The position numbers were made by a program, and so were the translations under genes. From positions 1 through 64,000 of the forward strand of contig NW_019174010.1 in assembly GCF_001642475.1 (NCBI RefSeq): a stretch of DNA of 64,000 bases, read 5' to 3'. Below, one piece after another: positions 12,220-23,402 of this stretch. This DNA comes from Fonsecaea monophora. Lineage: Eukaryota; Ascomycota; Eurotiomycetes; Chaetothyriales; Herpotrichiellaceae. The notes below the pieces were generated by a model that did no database searches, was not told the origin of the DNA, and saw only the letters and a program-made list of their open reading frames with translations. Position 1 is the stretch's first letter; the number at the start of each line of letters is the position of its first letter.

Positions 12220-12683
12220 GAGCGAGGGAGCGAACGTGTGAACTTGAGAGAGACAACAAGTCTTGGTCTTCAGACATGTATGTGGCTGTGTGTGTATAGT
12301 TTATAGTTTTGGATACAGAAGCTGGATTTTCTGATCGTCATGGTAGACCAGGAGAGATTATCCTTTCAAGTGTTTAGTTCTCATATTGATCTTACAAGAC
12401 CCTTTATATTGAGTAATCAACGACTCCGAACCGTTTCTCTTTCATACCTGGTACCTACCAAGCGTTGGTAAATGAACATGTGCACGTCGTAACACCGTTA
12501 AGCTGATTCCTATACCTCACTTTCACTCCTGTTTAAAAACTCGGCGCTATATTCTCACGAGAACCCGAGCACGGCGGTTCGGTATGAATGACGGAAAGCA
12601 TCCAAACGCAAACCAACCTTAACATCCCCTTCATTCCAGGACCCCAAGGCAAGACAGATATGCGTTACAGATTATAGTCTAGC
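12220..12683. other. Convergent spacer, XanA-type 2 / IPNS-type dioxygenase
   Basis: 464 bases between two converging stop codons; AT-richer than the flanking exons, with no frame of interest. Confidence 0.5.
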
Positions 12684-13822
12684 CTATGTCGTGGCGTTGA
12701 CCGTCTTCGGGCTCTCTGGTCTGTAGTCGCTGGCACGCTTATACGACTGCACGAACTGATCGCGAAGAAAGTCCGTGACGGAGACGGGCCCGTACGGCTC
12801 GGGGGGGATGACGGGCCCAAATTTCCTCGTCAGTGCCGATGGCGGCCGCTGCTCCAGGCCCGGGATGGTCTCGAGCGTGTACGTGGCGTTGCCGCTGAAG
12901 AAGAAGGGGATCGAGTAGCGGTCCGCGGGCGAAAAGTTCATGACCCGGTGCGTGTTGGAGGTGTAGTGGTGGTTGGTCCAGCGGGCCATCAGGTTGCCCA
13001 GGTTGACGACGTAGGCGCCGGGGCAGGGGTCGACGGCGAGGAACTCGCCCGTCTCCTCGTCCTGGACCTGCAGCCCGCCGACCTGGTCTTGCAGGAGGAG
13101 CGTGACGCAGCCAAAGTCGCGGTGTGCGCCGCACCCGCGCGCCTTGTTGTTCTCTTCGTGGTCCGACACCGTCCGCGGCGTCGGCGGGTAGTGGACCAGG
13201 CGCAGCGTCGCCGTGGGCGCCGACTCGGTGAACCGGTCAAAATAGTCCTCGGGGATGTCGAGGGCGCAGGCCAGCGCGCGCATGACCTCTTGCGCCAGCG
13301 CCGTCATGGCGTAAAAGTACTCCATGCAGGTCTCGTGCCACCCCGGCCCCAGCGACGGCGGGAAGATGTTGGAGCCACACCCATATTCGCCCTGCAGCAC
13401 GCGCGGGTGGTCGGCGGGGAGGTCTTCGCCCAGGTAAATGGCCTCTTTGGTGTCCGGGGCCGCACCGGGCTCCAGCATCTGGTCTCCTATCGTCTCGTAG
13501 CCTCGCCCTTTGGTTGAGGGCGTCAGTCTCGCCTGTAACTTTTCTTCCAGCGGCAGGTCGAACAGCTGTTTGGCGGCGGCGAAGATGCTTTGTTGGAGTT
13601 CGGCTGATACGCCGTGGTTGGTGAGTTGGAAGAAGCCCTTGTCTCGACAGGCTTGTCCCAGCTCTTGTAAGAATTCGGCCCTCAACGCTGCGTCTTTACT
13701 ACGAAAGGCTATCGTCGTCATCGTCGTCAGTCTTCTGCCTCGCAATACTGTGGAGATGCTGGCAACCTACCTGAGAAGTCGAGGATGGGTGGCAACTTGG
13801 ACTGTCCTCCCAACGACCCCAT
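12684..13822 (-). CDS. Isopenicillin N synthase-type 2-oxoglutarate/Fe(II) dioxygenase
   Basis: Two exons (13822-13771 and 13708-12684) give 358 residues. The first exon of 52 bases encodes MGSLGGQSKLPPILDFS, the usual start of this family, and joins in phase to AFRSKDAA. The N-terminal DIOX_N domain includes GFFQLTNHGV. The catalytic core has His213 and Asp215 (GAHRDFG) and His271 (NTHRV) as iron ligands, and the 2-oxoglutarate motif RYS at 281-283. Relatives include plant-type hydroxylases and fungal thymine 7-hydroxylase; next to an NCS1 permease and XanA-type genes, a nucleobase substrate is attractive but unproven. It is head-to-head with the permease gene. It could equally be a secondary-metabolism hydroxylase. 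Confidence 0.87.
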
Positions 13823-14529
13823 CTCGAGGGTGTTATCAACGTGGTCTGCGTATGAAGGAGAGAATGCGCTTTGATGAGAGAAGACAGACCTTGAGTGGCT
13901 TGATATGCGTGGTATTGTCTTTGTCAGAACTGATGAAGAGCATCGTCCACTATCAGCGCCCAGCCTCAGCTGAAGGCGAGAGTTGAATTTAGGCTTCAAA
14001 ACTCTGTTGTTACGCAGTCACATTGTCACATCCGTCACTGTCGATGCTCGGCCGATGTCCTTCCCACCTACGCATCGTAATCAAAGGGAGTTTGCTGATT
14101 GGTTCCTGTCTTCTCTCTTGGTCAACCTCGTCAAATACCACTCACGCTATTGGCCACCAGAGATTCACAGTAGACGAGGCTCCTTGCTATACGAGTCCAT
14201 CTGTATCAAGCATCAACTCGGCCGAGGCTCTGCCTGGAGTTTCCCGTCGTCAGATAACATGGCCAGATACATACCCTCGTATATCTGAGAATCATCTATC
14301 TCACCACCACATCTTTCACTGACCAGCATGATAAGACCGTGGATGCAGACAGGCGTATTCCTGGCTTGGTATACACGTTCACACTCGGCCAATGCGATAA
14401 GAGCATTTAATGAGTGTCACAGCGTGTATAGCTGGAGTATGTTCTCATGTATATAACACATCGGTCGGTATCCACCAGGAAGTCTCATGTGGCATCCATG
14501 TGTCAAGGTGGCATGTTCTCGTCGTCAAA
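13823..14529. promoter_or_regulatory. Divergent promoter 3 with CTCGGCCGA(T/G) sites (IPNS-type / permease)
   Basis: The shared spacer has CTCGGCCGAT at 14047-14056, the perfect palindrome CTCGGCCGAG at 14217-14226, and a decayed copy CTCGGCCAAT at 14384-14393, which also contains a CCAAT box. This is the richest set in the window together with promoter 1. It supports co-regulation of the dioxygenase and the permease. Confidence 0.6.
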
Positions 14530-16755
14530 ATGAAGCCTCTTAACCAATTCCGAGACAATGTCCGCCGTCAGTTCCACGACTTCCGACATGCCTTCAGCAG
14601 CTGGCCGGCTTTTGTCAAGTACGTCGAGACCAAACCCGATGCCACCAGCAACACCGCCGTCTCTCGCAACCGGTGGATCAACGAGGACCTAGACGTCAGC
14701 CCCAAGAGCCACCAGACGTGGAGCTGGTACGACTACGCCGCCTTCTGGTGGTCATACGGCTTCTCGCCGGGCTGCTGGTACCTCGGGGCTGCATTGCTGG
14801 CCATCGGACTGACGCCAGGTCAAGCGCTGGGCTGTCTGTTCCTGGGCTTCTGCTTCGGGTCCCTGGGTATCGTGATGCATTCGCGCGCCGCCGCCGTCTA
14901 CCACTTCGGCTTCCCCGTCGAGACGCGCCTGGTCTGGGGTCTTCGGGGCGCCTACTTCCCCGTCTTGATCCGGGCGCTTTGTGCGCTCGTCTGGGCCGGC
15001 GTCACCATCGCGCAGGGCGGATACTTCACCGCCGTGGTGCTGCGGTGTATCTTTGGCAACAGTTATTGGAACATGCCCAACCACATCCCCAAGAGCTCGA
15101 ACATCACCGTGCAGCAACTCATCGGTATGTGAAAACATCTCCTACGGGATATGTGGGCGAAAAGGACTCTACTGATGTTGTCTTTAGGAATGCTTGTCTA
15201 CTGGGCCATGACATGCTGGACGCTCAATGTCCCCATCCCCAAACTCCGACGAGCGTATGAAGTTCAAATGATTGTTCTTCCCGCCGTCATCATCGGTGCG
15301 TCACCTCGAAAGCTCCAAGGGGGAAAATGGCAGCCTTGCTGATCCGTTCGTGACACCTCAGGCCTTTTCGCTTTCTGCATGGTGACCGGACGAGGACACG
15401 CACACAAGGAACTTTACGACGTTGAACGCAAGCACGGAGCAGCGCTGTCGTGGGCATTGGTAAGAACAGCCCCGTCTGTATAGCATTGACAAAGATCACC
15501 GGTTTGTTGACCGAGCAGCACAGCTTTCGGCCGTCAACTCTGGACTGGCCAAAACGACCACGCTCATGGTAAACCAGCCGGACATTGCACGCTACGCTCG
15601 CAGCAAGATGGCCCCGGTGTGGTCGCAGCTCGTCATGTTCCCCGTGGCCAGCACCGTCTGCGCGGCCATGGGCATCTACGCCACCCAGAACATCTACAAT
15701 GCGTGGGGCAACATTGACTGGAATCCGTGAGTCCCTTGCCTTGAACACAGCCATTGCAATTTTTTTTCCTTCCAAGAAAAAAAAAAGAAGATTCCTTCTC
15801 GTGAAATTATGAATCGCCATAAGCTGATATGTCGTTATGTGTCATGCATGGTACAGATGGGACCTCAACCACGACATGCTAGACCACCAGTTCAGCCACT
15901 CGCGCCGGGCCGGCATCGCCATCATCAACCTGGCCTTCATCTTCGGCAACGCGCTGACCGAGCTGGGCGCCAACGTGATCCCCTTTGGCGCCGACTTCAT
16001 GTCCCTCTTCCCCCGGTGGCTCAACATCAAACGCGGCATGTGGCTCTGCTACATCCTGGGCGTGTGCATCTGCCCCTGGCAGATCCTGGCCACCGCGACC
16101 GCCTTCCTCAAGTTCCTCAACGGCTACAGCATCTTCCTCGGCCCGTTTTTGGGTATGGCCCTGACGGACTACCTGGTCGTGCGGAGGGGCAACGTCTTTG
16201 TGCCGGAGCTGTACCGCGCCAAGGGCCGGTACTGGTATTTCCACGGCGTGGCCTGGCGGCCCGTCGTGACGTGGTTGGGTTCGGTGGTTTTTATGGTGAG
16301 TGTTTCAACGATATGTGTACAACCCGTCGTTCCGTCTGGATACCCTCTCATTATCCCCGTTACAGCGGGTTCACGGCTCCGTCGATGCATCCTGCACCGC
16401 ATCGATATCTACATTATCTATGATCCTGTGTCACAATACATATGTATGTACATGCTGACCTTTTGTGACACAGCTCCCCGGCTTCGCCCAGACGTTCAAC
16501 GCCCAAGTCGTCCACGGCGCGGGCTGGACCCACCTGTACGCCTTCAGCTGGTTCTACACCTGCACCGTCAGCAGCGTCGTGTACTTTGCGCTGTCGTTCG
16601 TGGGGGGGTCGTACGCGCGGGAGGAGAGGCGCCTGCCGTTCGAGAGCTTGGCCGGAGTTGCTGGCGGCGTCGAAGAGGGTCGGGCGGTCGAAGAAGAGAG
16701 AGGGAGTGGGAGTGATGTCTCGGAAGTGAATTTTAGTGTTGAGCAGAAGGTTTAG
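14530..16755 (+). CDS. NCS1 family nucleobase/allantoin-type permease
   Basis: Six exons (14530-15124, 15188-15295, 15362-15459, 15524-15726, 15857-16295, 16474-16755) give 574 residues with about 12 hydrophobic helices. The N-terminal block WINEDLDVSPKSHQTWSWYD and the next helix (FWWSYGFSPGCWYLGAAL) match the start of fungal Fur/Dal4/Fui1-type NCS1 carriers. So do NQPDIARYAR and PWQILATATAFLKFLNGYSIFLGP in the core. These are proton symporters for uracil, allantoin, uridine, thiamine or uric acid/xanthine in the plasma membrane; the exact substrate cannot be read. All phases agree across the five introns. The tail after the last helix is acidic and Glu-rich. Its promoter is shared with the IPNS-type dioxygenase. 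Confidence 0.9.
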
Positions 16756-16817
16756 GTCTCAAGATTGAGGCAGACAGATGCTCGGATAGTGGGAGGTCTA
16801 TTATCATGAAAAGAGAG

Positions 16818-16850
16818 GAACGAACGAACGAACGAAAGAAAGAAAGAAAG
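16818..16850. repeat. GAAC/GAAA tetranucleotide repeat
   Basis: Four GAAC units run into four GAAA units just after the permease stop codon. A simple microsatellite in the 3' region. Confidence 0.85.
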
Positions 16851-16976
16851 GGCTCGTTCAATGCAGATTTATTACCCCCAGACGGAAAGTGTTATACTAC
16901 CAATCCAACGCCTCGCGGCCTATACCTACGAGAAGATCCATAGCTCTTCTCATCCAAACCAGAGTATCGAGGTCAC

Positions 16977-17847
16977 TTAGCTAGAGCCCTGGCCTCCCTG
17001 CCCCTCGAGCTCATACTTCTTCTTCGCGTCCGCGACCTCCTTGAGCCACGCATCCAGCAACTCCAGAGCCTATTATCCACACGCCAACGCGCCAGCGGGG
17101 ATGATTAACAAATTGTTGATGGCTGTCAAAAAAAAAAAAAAATGGGGAACTTCATCCCCACGATAACATGGTGCGAAACTCACCTGGTGGTTATCTTTCC
17201 AGCGGTCCTGGGCCTCCTTGAGCTGTCTCTCGGCACACTTGAGCTCGTCGAGGGACAGCGCGGCAAACTTGACCCGCGACCATTTGACGGATTTTGGCGG
17301 TGCCATGCTCGCGTCAGGTTCGGTGGTGGTGGCGGTGGTGGTGCTCGCCCTCGCAGCCTCTCCCGACCGAACGCCTTCGGCCGGCGGGTACGGGCCCACG
17401 ACACTGAATTCGATGCTGAATCCGCCTTCGTCTGGTGCCGGACCTACAGATCACAAAAGAGAATTAGTTCTTCGTCTGACCGAATCACCCGACCGACCAA
17501 CGAAACCACGTTCCAGGAAGATAAGGATCAGCCTCACCGAGCCACATGCCGTACACGTCTGAAATCGTCGAGCTGTCCTCGGGCAAGTACGGGCCAGCCA
17601 TGTTCGGGGGCAGGTTCAGCAGCCCGATCGAGTCGACGACCAGATTGTTCACGACGTCGGTCTGTCCGATATTCAGCCCGTACCCGGACGGGTTGAACAT
17701 CATGACGGATTGTGGGATGATGCTGTTTTCCATCTCGACGTCGTTGAAGGTCGTCTCGGGGGAAGGCGAAGGCACTGCGCGAGGATGGTAGTGTTAGAAA
17801 TCTTCGCGTGTTGCGTTGTACTATTGGATGGGGAGGACAGGCTTACT
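16977..17847 (-). CDS. Hypothetical protein; start codon apparently split by an intron
   Basis: Exons 17774-17538, 17443-17184 and 17069-16977 join in phase, through VVDSIGLLNLPPNMAGPYLPE, FSIEFSVVGPYPPAEG and a Lys/Glu-rich C-terminal helix (LDELKCAERQLKEAQDRWKDN, then ALELLDAWLKEVADAKKKY). No ATG opens the first of these exons in the region upstream. A canonical donor (A|GTAAGC) at 17846 and acceptor (GCGCAG) at 17775 would join A(17847) to TG, giving ACC-ATG-CCT with a good start context. With this start the protein has 196 residues. The first in-frame ATG that needs no splicing is at Met15 (MENSIIPQ). I do not recognise the family. Confidence 0.65.
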
Positions 17848-20021
17848 GGTTGCTTTTGCTAGATAGGGTTTGGAACTGGGATTGAGTTGTGAGTGAATAA
17901 GGATTCAGTCTGCGTAGTTGGGTGATTCTTGGACCACGAAAACCATCTTTGCCGCACGGATTTATATAAACGACCACATTCGTATTGCAGCTCACCATCA
18001 CCTTTCCCGTGGTGCCGTGCATCTCAGCTGAGGCTGCATTGTGCAGTATGCCCTGAGCAAATAATATCCAGACCCTGCCATGTTCCTGGCGTGGGTTATC
18101 GTTTCTTTGAAGCCAGATGATGAAGACAGATGATCCGCGCAAGACGTCAACAACAACATATCCTTACCAACTTTGAGGCAGACCTGTCTGTAAGGGAGCA
18201 AGTCCAGGCCGCACTGCGCCAGCCACGGCTCGCGGGACAAAGACAAGGGTCGAGATATTCTGACGCTCAGCTAGCCATGACCGAGCAGCGATCTGCTTCT
18301 GGAGCTCTTGTGGGGTCTAGACCAGCGCCCTCCGAGAATGGCAGCTCACTGAAAATCAGGGACACCATGAGTGCTAGAAGATGTTGACATCAACACTCCG
18401 AGGTCCCTGTTGACAGAGCACAGGGCCAATGACTAAGGAAAGGGAGCTGTGATGAGTGCCAACAACACACCGCTACAGGAAGAAGCGGAAGCAGCCAATA
18501 GCCTGGTTCAGTACTTGTACATGTCCGCAGTTCAGCTGAGCCACAAGCCGTGCTGAAAGCGGTTTTCAGGGTCGAGGCTCGAGCCGGCACATTGAAGACA
18601 CATGTGGTGCGTGTCCGGTGGTCAGATTGTACACGACGGCGAGATGGACTTGAGAAATTGCCCATACAACTCATTCTTCTGGATTAGTTAGCTGGCTGGG
18701 AGTACCTGGATGTTACTTCAAGTTTTCTGGCAAAAGAGCCAAAGATGAGGGCATCAACTCCCGTCTCCCCGGACAGACGGTGCGTCAGCCATGATTCGTC
18801 AAACTTTTTGTGGGTGCCATAGCGCAGAAACAGCTGAAGATTGCTGCAACAGACTTGCGATATTGCTCTGTTAATCCACAAAAGTGTTTTTCTAACAGCC
18901 ATGTGAGGAAGCAACCAAGTGGAGCCAATTTTGATGTTGATGCTCTTGTGATACCTCTCAGCTACACCACACTTCAAGTCCCGCTTTTCTCGATGGTTGT
19001 GTGTCCGAGGGGCATTGTTTCTGCACAAGGGGTTTCGAAAATCCCATGGCCTACCTCAGGTTGCGCCACAGAACAAGACCCTGGCACTGTGATATGTGTG
19101 ATATGCGGTACTCATGTGCCTGGATCGAGTGACTCTCATCCGCTTCCGGCTGCAGTCACACGGGACTTCCCCCACTTGCTCCATCATTGTTGCATGATCG
19201 GCAATGCCCACGCACGGAAGCGGTCGAGTCGATCGTGATCTCGACGTGGTTTCAGCCGCGCCACATGATTTGCACAGCTTGTCCAATATCACATGGACAA
19301 TGGATAACGTCTAGCCCTGGAATATGTGAGCCATGCTCAAGGACTTGGTCAATCGCGTTTCAACACTGCATGCAATCAATCCAAGGTCCGAGTCACGGTC
19401 ATTCTTCAGCCGCGTCACGTAGAGTCTTGACTCTCACTTTATGACTAGCCAATGGCGTCCGCAAGGTATCGATCGTGCCGCCTTCCAAGCATGGAGCATT
19501 CCAGGTCCTCGACCAAGAAAGAACCTTGCGAGGTATGTGCATGGTCATTGTAAGTGGGGAGAAGCTTTCAGCTTGCTCGTAATAATGGAGACGACAAGTA
19601 TTGGATGGGTGGATACCAGAGAAAAGGTGGGGATTGCAAGAGCATAACCCTGCTTCGAGGGAAAAGTGGAAACCCTGAGAATCATCAGTACGTATGGGCA
19701 GAGCAGCAGAGGTAAGACTAAGGGGACAATTGCAAGGCGTCTGGTTATGGAAGGAAGGTGAAACTGCCTTTCAATGTCCAAATCGACTCCACATAGTCCA
19801 TCACCTCGCACTAGCCATTTTAAGGCCGAGCATTAGTGGGAACCCATCTCTATTATCTAATTGGTTTGAGCTAATATCATCTGGGGCGGCGGCACTATTC
19901 TTCAAAAAGAGGAAACAGGCCACTCTTGACGTCGATCTGCATTGCTCTCCGATTCCGACATCTCTGCATTCTTCCTGTGCAAAGTACATGCTGCGCGAGA
20001 GCACACTCCCCCTCCTCCTCG
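17848..20021. other. Gene-poor spacer
   Basis: 2.2 kb between two divergent genes. Frames of up to about 140 codons occur on both strands but overlap each other, show no domain and have no consistent splice joins. I see no RNA gene. Confidence 0.45.
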
Positions 20022-20521
20022 ATGATCAAGCCCATCCCGAAACAGACCATCCTCCACGCCTACCGCCACCTCTACCGGACCTCCCTTCGCGCGGTGAAAC
20101 ACGCCCGGCCCGCCCGCTACGAGATCCGCGACATTCTGCGCGCCTCGTTCCGCACCTCGTCGCCCGCAAACTTCAACCTGCGTCGCGTGCAGAACACGCT
20201 GAAATTTCTGGAGAATGCAAGAAAGTACAACGGATTCGAGCACAGGATCTTGAAGAACCTGTTGCACCTCCAGTTCTGGAAGATCAAGGGTCTGGACAAA
20301 CAGCTGTATGTGTCCCCGAGAGAATATATCTCCAATTGAGGTTCGAGGCTCTGAGGAGGGGGATATGAGACGAGATGCTGACGCGTTCGCGCTTTCGCAC
20401 TTGCAGGATCAAGAATGCGAATACTGCCGAGGCAGTCGAGTCGAGACGTCAGATATGGCATCAGTACCGGGCGACGTTGACCATGCTGAATGAGAGTCTG
20501 GACACCTGTCTGACGATATGA
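20022..20521 (+). CDS. LYR-type mitochondrial protein (DUF1763)
   Basis: Exons 20022-20305 and 20407-20521 give 132 residues. The N-terminus ILHAYRHLYRTSLRAV holds an LYR tripeptide (residues 17-19) followed by a basic helix. RYEIRDILRASFR and the C-terminal RRQIWHQYRATLTMLNESL complete a small three-helix LYR (complex1_LYR) fold known in fungi as DUF1763. LYR proteins act as acyl-carrier-linked assembly factors for mitochondrial complexes; the partner of this one is not evident. The 101-base intron is phase 2. The start is chosen at the first ATG before IPKQTILHAYR; an in-frame upstream ATG at 19926 would add 32 residues of poor quality. Confidence 0.82.
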
Positions 20522-21386
20522 GCTGAAGAACTCTCTTCTGCCTTCTTGGTGCTGTCGGTGTTGGGTTGCGCCCCAATGTGACTCTACCGGAATAGAAATC
20601 TCACCGTTTGATTGGAGATGCCTTGGTCGGCCGGACCGATACGGTTTAAACTGCATGGCCAGGAGCAACACACAGCGAGCGATGAGCCACTGCATTTGCA
20701 GTTTCAGTTGAGGCTCTCAGCCCGCGAGTCCGTTCACCTGTCCGATCGATGAATACCAGCTCCTCTACCGAAAAAAATCTCGGCTCCACATATCCAGCTT
20801 CAGGACTTCGAGAGGAACGCTGACCACATGATATAAGAACTCGGTGCGAAGAGGGCATACCGAGACTGTGTCAACTGTATCGACAAAATGTCACTAGAGG
20901 ATTGCAGAGAGCTACGCGTGACAGCCGATGTCATATTCTTTGAGTGTGAGGTCCTGCGTAAACTTGTTGAAGATTCTATGATGGAGACCCGACTTGTTCT
21001 GCCTGAATGTCAATGCTCCCGCGCCATCTTCTCTTTCTCGAGTGAAAGATATCCTTTGGAGAATCGATGCATCGAGTAGGCAGGCAGGCACTGTGAAGTC
21101 AGGACCTTGTATGTGGAATCACAGGTATTACCTACTACTACATACATTATATATGTATATCATGTGTATGTCATGTGTATATTAGGTGCATGTTATATAT
21201 ATAGGCCCAGATGAGGCCCAGTATTCTTTCTTGTTACGTGGTCGTATAGTCGTAGAGCCTCTGTGACTCGAGCGCTCGCTATGCATGTATATATGCATGT
21301 GTGTAATAATTAAATATCGACGTCCGCAGAAAAAAACCCGATCAAATATACTCCTCTTGTCCCCACAAACTCCGTTAGAGAAAGTG
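20522..21386. other. Convergent spacer, DUF1763 / MFS gene
   Basis: 865 bases with AT-rich, TATATG-type low-complexity sequence near 21130-21310. No gene seen. Confidence 0.5.
21160..21180. repeat. Short tandem repeat TCATGTGTAT
   Basis: Two copies of TCATGTGTAT separated by one base, inside an AT-rich stretch of TATATA and CATGTG motifs. Confidence 0.7.
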
Positions 21387-23402
21387 TCATTGCCTGCCGG
21401 CAGAACGACTCGACTTATTCGTCCGCGTGCGCGTCAGGTCGAGACCGGTGATGGACGTCGTCGTGTGCACTCTGTCGATGTCGTAGGGGCTGAAGTTGTA
21501 GTTGGCCGCCTCGCTGATACTGCCTGTGCGAGACCTGATTCTCGTCATGGACGCCGCGGCACCCGTCTCGGACGCGAACGACTTTCTGGTCCGGATGGGT
21601 TCGAATTTCGGTTCTGCCGCACCTTCGGACTCGGTGTCGGTGGCGAACTCGCTCGAGCGGCGGGGCGATTTGTCGCCGGACTCGACCACGGCGTTGTCGG
21701 CGCGCGAAGCGGCCTTTGCGCGGAGTTCGGCCATGATGGCCTCGGCCTGCGCGGCGTACACGCAGCGGCTGCGGATCTGGGCGCCGTACTTGCGGAAGAT
21801 GAAGGGGAACGGCACGCACGCCAGGGCGAGGAAGGCCGGGATCGAGCTCGCCCAGTGGATACCCAGGGCGTCGAACATGTCGGGCGTGAAGAGGGGGAAG
21901 GCGGCGCCGAAGAGGGATCGTAAAACAGTATTCGCGGCCAACACGGACGCGGCGAAGATGGTGTACGCGTCGATGAGGTAGTTGGTCACGGCCAGGAAGA
22001 TGACCGTAAAACCGTAGCCGAAGGGCACGCCGGCCATGACGGGCGAGATCCAGTGGATGGACGTGTAGTTGGTCCAGGCGAACCAGAACAGCCCAATGGG
22101 AATGGCCACAGCTCCGTACATGGCGGGTGGCAGTCGAGCTTCGGCCGGGGCGACACCTCCGTGTTTCTCGGCCTCGTCGGTGTACCATTTGTTCGTCCAG
22201 CCGGCGAAGACGATGCCCAAGATCATGCCGACAGCGACGCCCAGGAACGGGAGCCCGCCAATGCCCTCGGACCACCCGCGGTTCTGTTGAAAAACAATCG
22301 GGTAGGCACCGAACAGGAGATACAGAGTTCCTAGGAATATTATTGTCAGCGCGGGTTCGACCCACAAAAGCGGATACTCTGTGTAAAAACATACCATAGA
22401 TGATGGCAATGTAGAGCGACAGTAACAGCACAATCGGTTCCATGAATAGCAGGATCCATGGTCGAATGAGTGCGGTGGGCAACAGAGATTTTAGTGATGG
22501 CGCTCCTTTCCCTTTGTCCGACTCGAGCATGTACACCTTGCCGGTCATTTTGGACAACTTGGCGACTCTCTTGCGGAGGATGACGGGCGCGTACGTTTCG
22601 GGCACGAAGACAGTACCCAGAATCCACATGACGCCGGCGAAAATGGCCAGCATGCCCATCACCCATCGCCATCCTTGGTTCTCGGCCAGAAATCCCGAGC
22701 AGAACGGGCCCAGCGTCGGCCCCATCGAGGGTGCCAGCGCAAAGATACCCATGGCCAGCCCCCTCTGCGACGCTGGGAAGACGTCTGCAATGACACCGCC
22801 AGCGTTAGTGAATGGCGACGACCCAAAAGCCCCGGCGAAGAATCGCAGCACCAGAAGGGTTGCGATGTCATTGGCGCCGGCACAGCCAGCACAGAAGGCC
22901 GTGAAGCCGCCGAAGGTGATGATGTAAATTATCTGCCTCCCATAAAGCTCCGACAGCGGTGCCCATAACAGCGGTCCGACAGCGAAACCTAGTACGAAGA
23001 GCGATATACCGGCGGTAATCAGTTCTGTGCTAGCGCCCAGATCGACCATGAGCTCACGTAGAGTTCCTACCGGGGCAATTAGCAAGAGGAATTCAACGGC
23101 CGCGTCGATACAATCCGGATGTTGTGAAACGTACCACTAAACGCACTCGACGCAAAAGCCGTCGCTAGCACTTCGGTCGCCACGATCAAGCTGACGATCC
23201 ATCGCCTGCCTTGCGACCAGTTGAACGGGTTGCCCGGATCATTGGGTATGTAGCTAACGAGATAGGGATCTTCTGTGGTGCCTGATCCGGGATATGGAAA
23301 ATGGAGTACTTCGTCGGTGACTCGGGCTTGATCAGCGACGAGGCGGAACAAGGACAGAGTCTGAGGTGTTTGATCCTCGTAGTCGTGTTTCTCAGCCATC
23401 AT
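21387..23402 (-). CDS. MFS transporter, DHA1 (drug:H+ antiporter) type
   Basis: Exons 23402-23135, 23066-22395 and 22330-21387 give 627 residues. After a cytosolic N-terminus with the typical DPGNPFNWSQGRRW, twelve membrane helices are visible in two sets of six. The motif A region reads PLSELYGRQ, and GWRWVMGMLAIFAGVMWILG is the usual antiporter segment of TM5. The layout matches fungal DHA1 carriers for polyamines, drugs or small metabolites. The C-terminal 120 residues are a Ser/Arg-rich cytosolic tail, longer than usual. Introns are 68 and 64 bases. Two ATGs start the frame (23402 and 23399). It precedes the AtuA/CoA-transferase pair, so export or import of that pathway's metabolite is possible. 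Confidence 0.9.

Noticed and set aside
12948..13517. 189-codon plus-strand frame opposite the IPNS-type dioxygenase
   Set aside because: Shadow of a GC-rich coding strand; the minus-strand protein is clearly the real one.
22340..22370. GGGTTCGACCC resembling a tRNA T-stem
   Set aside because: It lies within the second intron of the MFS gene and no cloverleaf can be drawn around it.
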